Positions 37,745-46,588 of a stretch of DNA of 64,000 bases are shown here, one piece after another (position 1 is the first letter of the stretch; the number at the start of each line of letters is the position of its first letter). Made by a program: the position numbers and the translations under genes. The notes beneath the pieces were generated by a model. That model was not told the DNA's origin. It saw only the letters and a program-made list of their open reading frames with translations, and made no database searches. The DNA comes from Bacillota bacterium (GTDB lineage Bacteria; Bacillota; Clostridia; Christensenellales; UBA3700). Location: NCBI GenBank assembly GCA_023396095.1, contig JAEWXG010000012.1, forward strand, positions 254,702-318,701. Direction: 5' to 3'.

Positions 37745-38500
37745 TTATTTTTTTCCTATTTCTATAATGTTATGCCCACTTATTCTCTTTTCTTGTGGTG
37801 GAAATTCCATATAATCATCATAGTAATTTTTCAAAATTAAATCAAAATTAACACAAGTAGATATTTCCTCTCCCTCGAATAATAACTTTCCTGTCAATTT
37901 AATATCGTTCCATTTTAATAATTCTGGTTTATATTTACTAATCACTTTAATGTTGTCATAATCATTCAATTCCAACATATTTAATTTATATATTTTATAT
38001 TGTAACTTTTTTATATTAAATAATCTTGAAATCAACTTCAAAACTTTAATATAAAATCTCTTTTGTTTAGGCATAAATCTTACTGCTACGATTTTACAAT
38101 ATAAGCTCTCTTTTAATAAATTATATTTCTTTTTTTGAAAACCACTAACAAAAAATAAATCAATATAATATGTTATCTTATAATCAACATGCTCAAACTC
38201 TTTTTCTTTAATTAACGTTCCCTCTTTTAATCCTACTTTAGGAAAAACATATGGATAATTTTTAACAGTAAGACAATCATATAATTCCAATTTATTATTG
38301 GACAAAACTAAAGATTTTATTTTAGAATAATCTTCTCCTTTAATCCAAATATCTATATCATCATCCCACGGAATAAACCCTTTATGTCTCACCGCTCCAA
38401 GCAAACTGCCATAGCTTAAAGAATACCAAATATCATTTCTTTCAAATACTTTTACAATTTCCAATAATACTTGTAAAAGTTCTTGTTTTGATTTATTCAT
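37745..38500 (-). CDS. LicD-family phosphotransferase (second copy)
   Basis: 251 residues, the second LicD/FKRP family protein in the cluster. It has SYGSLLGAVRHKGFIPWDDDIDIW with the Asp cluster at 46-50, and differs widely from the first copy after residue 60, so it is not a recent duplicate. Two LicD proteins suggest two decorated sites or two acceptor sugars. Tightly spaced with the flippase; 48 bases after the glycosyltransferase stop. Confidence 0.9.
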   Translation of the reverse strand: MNKSKQELLQVLLEIVKVFERNDIWYSLSYGSLLGAVRHKGFIPWDDDIDIWIKGEDYSKIKSLVLSNNKLELYDCLTVKNYPYVFPKVGLKEGTLIKEKEFEHVDYKITYYIDLFFVSGFQKKKYNLLKESLYCKIVAVRFMPKQKRFYIKVLKLISRLFNIKKLQYKIYKLNMLELNDYDNIKVISKYKPELLKWNDIKLTGKLLFEGEEISTCVNFDLILKNYYDDYMEFPPQEKRISGHNIIEIGKK

Positions 38501-38548
38501 TAATCTTACCTCGCAAAAAACAATCTCAATAATACTTTAAAATTTGAT

Positions 38549-39655
38549 TTAAATCATACTATTTAATATTTCACAAAACTTCTTTTGCATCGAAGATAAA
38601 TCATATTGATTTATCCAAGAATCATCATATAATTCTCTATTATGATACACATCTACAGATAAAATCTCTTTTCGCCAAGAGTTTATGTCGTTAAATAGAG
38701 CAATTTTTGCTCTTTCATTTGCAACATGCAACTTGCTTAGGTTATCACCTATAACTACAGGCAAATTGCACGCCTGTGCTTCAATTGCCGCTAGTCCCAA
38801 CCCCTCGTGCAAAGAAGATAAACAATATATATCCATAGCAGAGAAATAATCGCTAACATTATCTTTTCTTCCTAACAATTTAACTCTCTCCTGTAAATTT
38901 AAGTTTATGATTTTTTGTTCGATTGTTATTTTATCATCTCCTTCTCCTATAAGAATTAGCTTATAATTTAATGGCAATTTTGTTAAAACATTTAACAAAA
39001 ATATATAATTCTTAATTTTACATAATGCTCCTACTGCGCCTAAAACTATATCTCCCTCTTTAGCATCTATCTCTCGTCTCATTTGTTGTCTTTTTTCTTT
39101 ATTAAATTTAAATTTTTCAATATCAACAGAATTTCTGAGCAAAAAAAATCTTTTTCCTTTTAATAATTTAGGATTTATCATTTTTTCACGTATCTCATCT
39201 ACACATCCTATAAAAACGTCATTGTATTTATAATATCTTTTCTCTATATAAGGTTTCAAAACCTTAATTAACATTTTCTTAAAACGATTATAGTAATCAT
39301 CTTCCAAAAATAGCCCATGGATATGTGTAATAACTTGTGCCCCAGAATTTTTAGCAGCTTTTAATATTTTATAGTCCAATAATTCCCCTGTGTTATACCA
39401 AAAAAAATCATATTTATCTTGAAATATCCTTTTAACATCACTATAATGACCTATCAAGCTGTTAGAAATGCTTCTCAACATAATTAATTTATATCCTCTA
39501 TTTTCTATTTCTTTCATATAATTCGTTTGCAAGTTATCTAATGTTATTAATGTTATTTCAAAATCTTTAAAATATTCGCATTTTAACAAATTAAATACAA
39601 CCTCGGACACACCTCCTTTTGTATGCCCTATATGATAAACCAGCAATTTTTTCAT
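38549..39655 (-). CDS. Glycosyltransferase family 4 (GT-B)
   Basis: 368 residues in the GT-B fold: an N-terminal acceptor domain beginning LLVYHIGHTKGGVSEVVFNLL, then the C-terminal nucleotide-sugar domain with GAVGALCKIKNY, LLGRKDNVSDYF and the E-x7-E region SSLHEGLGLAAIEAQA. Adds a sugar to the lipid-linked repeat unit; the sugar cannot be told. Overlaps the polymerase gene by four bases. Confidence 0.9.
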   Translation of the reverse strand: MKKLLVYHIGHTKGGVSEVVFNLLKCEYFKDFEITLITLDNLQTNYMKEIENRGYKLIMLRSISNSLIGHYSDVKRIFQDKYDFFWYNTGELLDYKILKAAKNSGAQVITHIHGLFLEDDYYNRFKKMLIKVLKPYIEKRYYKYNDVFIGCVDEIREKMINPKLLKGKRFFLLRNSVDIEKFKFNKEKRQQMRREIDAKEGDIVLGAVGALCKIKNYIFLLNVLTKLPLNYKLILIGEGDDKITIEQKIINLNLQERVKLLGRKDNVSDYFSAMDIYCLSSLHEGLGLAAIEAQACNLPVVIGDNLSKLHVANERAKIALFNDINSWRKEILSVDVYHNRELYDDSWINQYDLSSMQKKFCEILNSMI

Positions 39656-41037
39656 TTTCTCCTCCTAAAAAGTTTTTGCATATATTTAATCAAATATATT
39701 ATTGTAAAAATCATTAAACAATTTTCAAAACTGCCAAATATAGAATTTCTTGGAAGCATGATTATTATATATATAACATAATTAAACATTGGTCCCCAAA
39801 AACCAAACTGATTACTATTTTTTATTATTAATAACACTCTTCCTAATAGCATATTTATAATAATTATTCCTGGAAAACCACACAACAAAAATGCCTCTGC
39901 TATATACGATGTCCCCATACCGTGTCCACTTAAATAGAGCTCCTTATTTGTTAAATATGAAATAAGATTAGAAAATGGAACCCCTTCTCCAATTAATTCT
40001 GTATTTTGAGTAAAATTTTTAAAAACTGACCCTGTAAATCTATAATATAGTGGGTATAAAACATTCTTCCACCCTGAATCTAGTTGCCCCATCTTGTCTA
40101 TAGTATTTGCAATAACTGAGTCGGACCCTCCATTACTAGAAAATAATCCCAATATCTTTTTTATAAGTCCACCAGTTAAGTCACCTGTCGTTCTATTATT
40201 TTGGGTTGCAACAAAAAGCAATAACATGAAAATTGCCCCGGAAACAACAATTAAAAAGATCCTTTTTGTTATCATCATATTTTTAACATTAAATATTGCA
40301 TATGCTGATAAAAAAACAAAGAGAGCCCCAATCGCGGAACGATTCCCCAATATAATGTTGAGCCCGCCCAATGTAAAAATAATTAGAGCCGCCAAAACAA
40401 ATTTTTCTTTTTTATTGTTCGTATAAGAAAATAAAACAAAAAATATTAAGATATATAATCGATTAAATATCTTTACAAACGCGCTAACTTCTATATTGTG
40501 CAAAAAACTCCCATAATACCCAAACTGTTTATAAATTGTTATTTTTTTTAAAAAAACATAAACAGAGCATATCAACGAAATAATAAATAACACGCGCAAC
40601 AAATTGAGCATCCATTGTGAACAATTCTCTGATTCACTCTTGGACTCATTTATGTAATAGCAATGATACCCGTAATAAATCATTATAAGAGATATTATTA
40701 TCATATTTGCATACAAACAATACTGCTCTTTATCCAATAATAACTTTTGAAAAGTATTAAACTGATTGAATGGATATCCTTCTCTTAAGTACAAAATTGG
40801 CTTTTGTCCTAATAAGAAAAAATAAAATGTCAAAAAGAATATGATAATATAAATATTTTGCTTAATTCCTTGCCCGACAATTCGTGATAATATAAGAAAA
40901 TAAAAAAAATAGATAGCAAAAGGCAATATGATAATTTCTTCCCCTAAAAAGTAAAAAATATCAAGCACAAATAATAAAATTAAATTCTTTATTACAAATT
41001 TTTTATTCTTATTTATTTGTTCATATCCAAAATTCAC
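39652..41037 (-). CDS. wzy: Wzy-like O-antigen/capsule polymerase (GTG start)
   Basis: 461 residues with about 11-12 membrane helices and a large extracellular loop (around 290-370), the layout of the oligosaccharide repeat-unit polymerases that join units on the outer face of the membrane. Sequence is poorly conserved in this family, so topology and position carry the call. It begins with GTG at 41037, sharing a base with the preceding stop (TAGTG), and has GAGGG eight bases before. Confidence 0.8.
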   Translation of the reverse strand: MNFGYEQINKNKKFVIKNLILLFVLDIFYFLGEEIIILPFAIYFFYFLILSRIVGQGIKQNIYIIIFFLTFYFFLLGQKPILYLREGYPFNQFNTFQKLLLDKEQYCLYANMIIISLIMIYYGYHCYYINESKSESENCSQWMLNLLRVLFIISLICSVYVFLKKITIYKQFGYYGSFLHNIEVSAFVKIFNRLYILIFFVLFSYTNNKKEKFVLAALIIFTLGGLNIILGNRSAIGALFVFLSAYAIFNVKNMMITKRIFLIVVSGAIFMLLLFVATQNNRTTGDLTGGLIKKILGLFSSNGGSDSVIANTIDKMGQLDSGWKNVLYPLYYRFTGSVFKNFTQNTELIGEGVPFSNLISYLTNKELYLSGHGMGTSYIAEAFLLCGFPGIIIINMLLGRVLLIIKNSNQFGFWGPMFNYVIYIIIMLPRNSIFGSFENCLMIFTIIYLIKYMQKLFRRRK

Positions 41038-41927
41038 TATATTTTCCCTCTTAATACCAATATCAGCAACCCTATCTTATATTTCAACGGAGTATCAATT
41101 GAAAAGATAAATTGAAATTTTTCAGATTTCGTTAAAATGCCTTTCATATCGCCCCCTTTTAATGCTAATGCTATAACCCCTTTCATATAGTGTATACTAG
41201 CAATTTTTTTGTTCTCACTTTTCTCATCTAAAATAAAATACTTTCTTATTTCCAACTCTTTTTTGTTTTTTTCAATGCTTTTTAAATTAGATAAACTAGT
41301 ACTTGATTCGTGTTGAAAGTATAAATATAATTTATTTTTAAGAAATTTTATTTTTTCCACCTTTTTAAAAATCTCATAATTAAATTTCTGATCTTCGGCA
41401 TTTATGCAATCTGTTGGAAATAACGTATCTCCTATAATTTTCTTAGAATAAACATATCTACAAGTGCTATATAAATTATTGTTTTTAAATTTCCACTTCT
41501 GCAATGAATCATTATTTATATTTTGAGAATTAATTTTTTTTATGTATGAACTAGGTTTAAATTTATCATTCACTTCGTCATATAAAAATCCAAGCACATC
41601 AATATCATAAGAAAGATTTTTTACAATTATTTCGAAATAATTGTCATACAAGGCATCATCTGCATCCAAAAACGAAATATATTCCCCAGTAGCCAAATTA
41701 ATACCTACATTACGGGCTTCTGAAGGCCCCTTATTTTCCTGACTAAAAATTTTATACTTATTATTTTTTTTTGTATATTCTTGCGCTATACTCAAAGTCT
41801 TATCTGTTGATCCATCATTTATTAAAATAATTTCCAAATTTTTATATGTTTGATTATTTATAGAAATAAGGCATCTCTCTAAGTATTTTTCAACGTTATA
41901 CATAGGAATTATTATACTAATCTTCAT
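41037..41927 (-). CDS. Glycosyltransferase family 2 (GT-A)
   Basis: 296 residues. The GT-A motifs are SIIIPMYNVEKYLERCL at 4-20, ILINDGSTDKT and the DxD-type SFLDADDALYD near 90. Typical of capsule transferases acting on undecaprenyl-linked intermediates at the membrane surface; sugar specificity unknown. Its start overlaps the neighbouring GT2 by 11 bases. Confidence 0.92.
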   Translation of the reverse strand: MKISIIIPMYNVEKYLERCLISINNQTYKNLEIILINDGSTDKTLSIAQEYTKKNNKYKIFSQENKGPSEARNVGINLATGEYISFLDADDALYDNYFEIIVKNLSYDIDVLGFLYDEVNDKFKPSSYIKKINSQNINNDSLQKWKFKNNNLYSTCRYVYSKKIIGDTLFPTDCINAEDQKFNYEIFKKVEKIKFLKNKLYLYFQHESSTSLSNLKSIEKNKKELEIRKYFILDEKSENKKIASIHYMKGVIALALKGGDMKGILTKSEKFQFIFSIDTPLKYKIGLLILVLRGKI

Positions 41928-42960
41928 TTTGTCCCCTTATGAAAAAACCATAAAAACTGCCAATCCCATAACAGATATGCATTAACGGAAAAATAAAAAA
42001 TACCAATGCCATACTAAATTTTTTTTCATTTATGATACTTTTCAAAGTAATTACAGCATCCAAAAATCCATATAATACAAATATTAAAAATAAGGGAATT
42101 AAAGCAATCAAAAAAAGTGGGTTTTTCCACATCAAACTAAGTCCCATAACCCCGAGTGCGATTGAAGCACATAGCGACAAAAAAAACAAAAGTGGGATAA
42201 AGTGATATAATGAGAACATTTTAATATTAGATTTTGCAGCAATCGTAATCCATTTCCCATTGTTGAATTTTTGTTTTAACATTCCTTTTATGTCATCTCT
42301 CACAAAATAAAAACTTTTAACATCAGAAAACATTATGATTTTGAATCCATTACTTCTTATTCTAAACGAATAATCATTGTCTTCTGCTCTTAAATATTTT
42401 TCATTATATACGCCTATTGTTTCATAAACTTGACGTGTTAATATTAACTGATTTGTAGTATCAACCTCTAATGGCACACTTATCTCTGTCTTTTTGTGAG
42501 CCCCCACACTGCTACCAAAAACTGCATTTTCAGCATCTAATATTAGCCTACTTTTTAATGTCTGATTTAGAGAAACCCTTTCACAAATTGATCCTACAAT
42601 ACTATATCCTTCCTCAACATGCCTAATAGCATTTTCAACAAAATCTTTTGTCAAAAATGAATGTGCATCAACGTGAAAAAATATGTCCCCTTTTGCAGCT
42701 TTCATCCCAAGATTTCTCCCCGCTGCTTGTATTTTTTTATCATTCTGCAATATTTGGATATCCATGTACTCTTTAATATTGTTTTTCTTAAATTGAAAAA
42801 ATTTTTCTTGCGTTAAATCTGTTGACCCTCCATCAACAAAAACAATTTCTGTTAATTTTTTTGCATATGATTGTTGCTTAATACTCTCTAACAATTTATC
42901 TAAATATTTTTCTTCATTTAATGCAATTACTATAATGCTCGCAATTTTGTCTCTTCCCAT
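41917..42960 (-). CDS. Membrane-anchored glycosyltransferase family 2, ExoA-like
   Basis: 347 residues: GT-A domain with ASIIVIALNEEKYLDKLL, FVDGGSTDLTQE, AGRNLGMKAAKGDIFFHVDAHSF (D-x-D) and RAEDNDYSFRIR, followed by two or three C-terminal membrane helices (about 255-345). The layout resembles succinoglycan ExoA-type enzymes. Its ATG directly follows the stop of the phosphoglycosyl transferase gene. Confidence 0.9.
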   Translation of the reverse strand: MGRDKIASIIVIALNEEKYLDKLLESIKQQSYAKKLTEIVFVDGGSTDLTQEKFFQFKKNNIKEYMDIQILQNDKKIQAAGRNLGMKAAKGDIFFHVDAHSFLTKDFVENAIRHVEEGYSIVGSICERVSLNQTLKSRLILDAENAVFGSSVGAHKKTEISVPLEVDTTNQLILTRQVYETIGVYNEKYLRAEDNDYSFRIRSNGFKIIMFSDVKSFYFVRDDIKGMLKQKFNNGKWITIAAKSNIKMFSLYHFIPLLFFLSLCASIALGVMGLSLMWKNPLFLIALIPLFLIFVLYGFLDAVITLKSIINEKKFSMALVFFIFPLMHICYGIGSFYGFFIRGQNED

Positions 42961-43605
42961 CTATTTCTTCCCTTTTATTTTTAGCACTGTGCATAAAATT
43001 ATTTTAACATCCATACCTATTGTAAAATTTTCAATATACTCTAGCCCATAATTTATTTTGATGGGCATAATATCTGTAATGTATTTATCCCTAGGATTAT
43101 CAGTTTTACTCAAAATTTCATTTTCATCTCGAAATTTTATTGACGCAATTTCAGTTATCCCTGGCTTAACTAATAGCACATTTTTTTGCTCTTCGTTATA
43201 CAAATCAACATACTCTCTTACTTCTGGACGCGGGCCAACAAAACTCATATTTCCGATTAAAACATTAAATAACTGTGGCAACTCATCAATTTTAGTTTTT
43301 CTTAACATCTTTCCTGCTTTTGTTATTCTTGCGTCCTCTGAAGTAGAAATTTGCAGCCCTTTTCGATCGGCATCTTTTACCATAGTCCTAAATTTATATA
43401 TTTTAAAATCCATATTGTTTTTTCCAACTCTTACTTGTTTATAAATGCCACCACCCTTGCTAGTACAAGCAACTAATAGATATACAATAATGAATAATGG
43501 TAATAGTAGAAGAATCCCAAAGAACGAAAATAGAATATCAAAACATCTTTTACAAAATAAGGTAAATTTTTTCTTCTTTAATATTTCTTTATACTTGTTT
43601 TCCAT
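42961..43605 (-). CDS. Undecaprenyl-phosphate phosphoglycosyl transferase (initiating enzyme)
   Basis: 214-residue small monotopic phosphoglycosyl transferase of the PglC/WcaJ C-terminal type. It has one re-entrant hydrophobic segment (FDILFSFFGILLLLPLFIIVY near 23-43), FKIYKFRTM, the catalytic Asp-Glu in TKIDELPQLFNVL and GNMSFVGPRPEV. It should place sugar-1-P on undecaprenyl phosphate to begin each repeat unit. The first 17 bases overlap the DegT gene. Confidence 0.93.
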   Translation of the reverse strand: MENKYKEILKKKKFTLFCKRCFDILFSFFGILLLLPLFIIVYLLVACTSKGGGIYKQVRVGKNNMDFKIYKFRTMVKDADRKGLQISTSEDARITKAGKMLRKTKIDELPQLFNVLIGNMSFVGPRPEVREYVDLYNEEQKNVLLVKPGITEIASIKFRDENEILSKTDNPRDKYITDIMPIKINYGLEYIENFTIGMDVKIILCTVLKIKGKK

Positions 43606-44794
43606 TTATTATTTCTCCAACTTTTTCGATTATATATGAAATTTCATTATCTTTTAATAATGTGTGCAATGGCAATGTAATCTCATTTTTATATTGTTGA
43701 TATGCATTTGGATAATTTTTTATATCAAATCCCAACTCTTTATAAGCAGTATGCATTGGTAATGGCTTATAATGAACATTAGTAGCTATTCCTCTTTGTG
43801 CCAATTTTTCAACGACTCTATTACGACTTTCCTCGCTATCAATATTATAAAAACGTGTTAAATATAGGTGCCCACTTGATACAGCATAACTTGTTTTGTG
43901 TCGCAATAAATCTGCATGTTCAATAAATGCTTGATCATACTTTCCTATTATTTCATGCCTTCTTCTCAACATATTCTCATATCGTTCCAATTGTGCCAGT
44001 CCTAATGATGCCAATATATCTGTCATGTTGCATTTATATCCCAAAAGTTTAATGTCGTATTCCCAAGCTCCAATTTTTGTTTTTGCTAAAGCATCTTTAC
44101 TTTGTCCATGCAAAGACCATAACATAAAATCAGAATATAACCACTCACTAATATCATTAAATTTATGATTCCATACAACTGCTCCGCCCTCTGCTGTTGT
44201 TAAATTTTTTACTGCATGAAAACTAAATGATGTAAAGTCAGCATGTAATCCACTCTTTATTCCATTTTTCATCGCTCCAAAACTATGTGCAGCATCAGCA
44301 ATTATAAAAATTTGCCCATTTTTCTTTTGCAAATCATTACTAGGCTTAAATATACTTTTTTTGTCATCAACAATCTTATAAATTCTCTCATAGTTACATA
44401 TAATTCCTGCAATGTCTACTGCTATGATTGCTTTTGTTTTATTGGTAACTAATTTTGCAAGTTGATCATAATCCATCTCATAAGAATTTTGCGCTGTATC
44501 ACAAAGTACTATTTGTGCTCCTACATGACAAATAACGCTAGCACTAGCCGTATAAGTATATGCGGAAGTTATAACTTCATCCCCAGGACCTACTCCTAAA
44601 ATTCTCAAGATTAATTCCAACCCCGCTGTTGCAGAGTTCAAGGCCACTGCTTTATTACAACCAACATACTCTGCAATTTTCCTTTCAAACTCTTTCGTTT
44701 TTGGCCCAGTCGTAATCCACCCCGATTTTAATGCATCAACAACTAACCCTACTTCCTTTTCTGTAATATCAGGTGGTGAAAACTTTATATTCAT
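43589..44794 (-). CDS. DegT/DnrJ/EryC1-type sugar aminotransferase
   Basis: 401 residues, PLP-dependent transfer of an amino group to a nucleotide keto-sugar. Motifs: SGWITTGPKTKEFE, ALNSATAGLELIL, ITSAYTYTASA, the Asp in ADAAHSFGA, and the Schiff-base Lys in SFHAVKNLTTAEGG. It probably makes an amino sugar that is first in the repeat unit, but the matching dehydratase is not in this window. Placed 14 bases after the AlaRS gene, at the start of the polysaccharide genes. Confidence 0.9.
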   Translation of the reverse strand: MNIKFSPPDITEKEVGLVVDALKSGWITTGPKTKEFERKIAEYVGCNKAVALNSATAGLELILRILGVGPGDEVITSAYTYTASASVICHVGAQIVLCDTAQNSYEMDYDQLAKLVTNKTKAIIAVDIAGIICNYERIYKIVDDKKSIFKPSNDLQKKNGQIFIIADAAHSFGAMKNGIKSGLHADFTSFSFHAVKNLTTAEGGAVVWNHKFNDISEWLYSDFMLWSLHGQSKDALAKTKIGAWEYDIKLLGYKCNMTDILASLGLAQLERYENMLRRRHEIIGKYDQAFIEHADLLRHKTSYAVSSGHLYLTRFYNIDSEESRNRVVEKLAQRGIATNVHYKPLPMHTAYKELGFDIKNYPNAYQQYKNEITLPLHTLLKDNEISYIIEKVGEIINGKQV

Positions 44795-44807
44795 TTTTTC
44801 TCCTATT

Positions 44808-46586
44808 CTATTCCAATACTGCCTTTATTCTTCTTACGCCTGCCGAACTACTTTGTTCTTTAACTATTTTAAATTTTCCAAGTTCTCCAGTCTTTTGTGC
44901 GTGTGGTCCCCCACAAATTTCTTTGGAATATCCGTCTACTGTATAAACCTTTACTTTTTCTTCATATTTATTATCAAATATTCCAAGAGCTCCACTTTCC
45001 CTTGCTTCATCAAGAGACATTTCTTTGCATGTTACTGGAATATCTTTGCTTATCACTTCATTCACATAATCCTCCACTTGCAATATTTCCTCTTTACTCA
45101 TTGGATGGTCTAAATTAAAATCAAATCTTAACCTTTCTTCAGTAATGTTGCTTCCTTTTTGAAAAATATGATCTCCATAAATTTTTCTTAAGGCTGCCAA
45201 CATTAAATGTGTTGCCGTATGTAATCTTGCTGTGAGCTCACTGCTATTTGCCAATCCCCCCTTAAATTTTTGCTCAGAACCTTGTTGTGACTTTTTCTTG
45301 TGTTCTTCAAATGCTAGATTAAACCCTTCAATATCTACATTATAACCTTTCTCTTTAGCAATCTCTATTGTCATCTCGAGAGGGAATCCATAAGTATCAT
45401 ATAATCTAAAAACTGTTTTCCCATTAAGCACATTGCCTTCTATATATTTCAAGACTTTATCAATTTCTTTTAATCCGTTCTCGATTGTATTTTCAAATTT
45501 CTCTATTTCTGCCCCCATTGAACTTATAACAATATTTTCATTTGTTTTTAATTCAGGATAGATATCAGCATATTGATTAATAAAAATTCTTGAGATTTCA
45601 AGCAAATTTTTCACATCTATTTTTAAAATCCTTGCAAATCTAACTGCTCTTCGTATTAACCTTCTTATAACATAGCCTTGATCCATATTGGAAGGCATAA
45701 TACCATTCTCATCTCCCATAATAAATGTGGCAGTTCTAATATGATCAGCAATAATTCTTGTCGCTCTTGTCATCTCTTCATCTTCACCATATTTTATGTT
45801 TGCAAGTGATGAAATTTTTAAAATTACATCCCTAAATAAATCAGTTTCATAAACAGATTCAACTCCTTGTAAAATACATAGTGTTCTTTCAAGTCCCATG
45901 CCAGTATCTACATTTTTTTGCTTTAAATTAGTATATTTACCATTCTCATCTCTAAAAAATTCCATGAAGACGTTGTTCCAAATTTCAATATATTTTCCGG
46001 CATCAGATGCTGGTGTGTCATCATCCTTATTAACTTGCTTGTCTGTCACAAAAAAAATTTCTGTGTCCGGTCCACAAGGCCCTTGTTGACCAGCCCACCA
46101 CCAATTATTTTCTTTAGGTAAGTAAAAAATTTGATTAGTTTCAAGTCCATTTTCGACCCAAAATTTAGCAGACTCTGTATCTTTTGGCGCATCCTCATCA
46201 CCCGCAAAAACAGTAACGGCAATTTGTCTCTTCTCAATTCCTAAAACTTTTGTTAAAAATTCATAAGAAAATGCAATTGACTCTTTTTTAAAATAATCTC
46301 CTAATGACCAGTTTCCCAACATTTCAAAAAATGTGCAGTGCGTTGCATCTCCAACAGAATCAATATCTCCTGTTCTCACACATTTTTGCACGTCACAAAG
46401 CCTTTTCCCAGCTGGATGTTGCTCCCCCAACAAATATGGGACAAGCGGATGCATACCTGCTGTTGTAAACAATACAGATGGATCGTTTTCTGGGATTAAA
46501 GAAGCCGATTTAATAATAGTATGACCTTTTTCTTCAAAAAACTTTAAAAATTTATTTCTCAATTCTCTCGATGTCAATTTGTTCAT
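44808..46586 (-). CDS. alaS: Short alanyl-tRNA synthetase without the C-Ala domain
   Basis: 592 residues against about 870 for the usual bacterial enzyme. It has the class II catalytic domain (FFEEKGHTIIKSASLIPENDPSVLFTTAGMHPL at the N-terminus, CTFFEMLGNWSLGDYFKKESI, then NVDTGMGLERTLCIL), a tRNA-recognition region, and the editing domain with zinc-type ligands His456, His460, Cys558 and His562 (CGGPH). The linker and DHHA1/C-Ala parts are missing; the stop follows directly after the editing fold, so this is not a frameshift. Such short forms are known in some bacteria. It may be the only AlaRS or a second copy; the window cannot say. Two bases separate it from glutamine synthetase. Confidence 0.92.
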   Translation of the reverse strand: MNKLTSRELRNKFLKFFEEKGHTIIKSASLIPENDPSVLFTTAGMHPLVPYLLGEQHPAGKRLCDVQKCVRTGDIDSVGDATHCTFFEMLGNWSLGDYFKKESIAFSYEFLTKVLGIEKRQIAVTVFAGDEDAPKDTESAKFWVENGLETNQIFYLPKENNWWWAGQQGPCGPDTEIFFVTDKQVNKDDDTPASDAGKYIEIWNNVFMEFFRDENGKYTNLKQKNVDTGMGLERTLCILQGVESVYETDLFRDVILKISSLANIKYGEDEEMTRATRIIADHIRTATFIMGDENGIMPSNMDQGYVIRRLIRRAVRFARILKIDVKNLLEISRIFINQYADIYPELKTNENIVISSMGAEIEKFENTIENGLKEIDKVLKYIEGNVLNGKTVFRLYDTYGFPLEMTIEIAKEKGYNVDIEGFNLAFEEHKKKSQQGSEQKFKGGLANSSELTARLHTATHLMLAALRKIYGDHIFQKGSNITEERLRFDFNLDHPMSKEEILQVEDYVNEVISKDIPVTCKEMSLDEARESGALGIFDNKYEEKVKVYTVDGYSKEICGGPHAQKTGELGKFKIVKEQSSSAGVRRIKAVLE

Positions 46587-46588
46587 TT

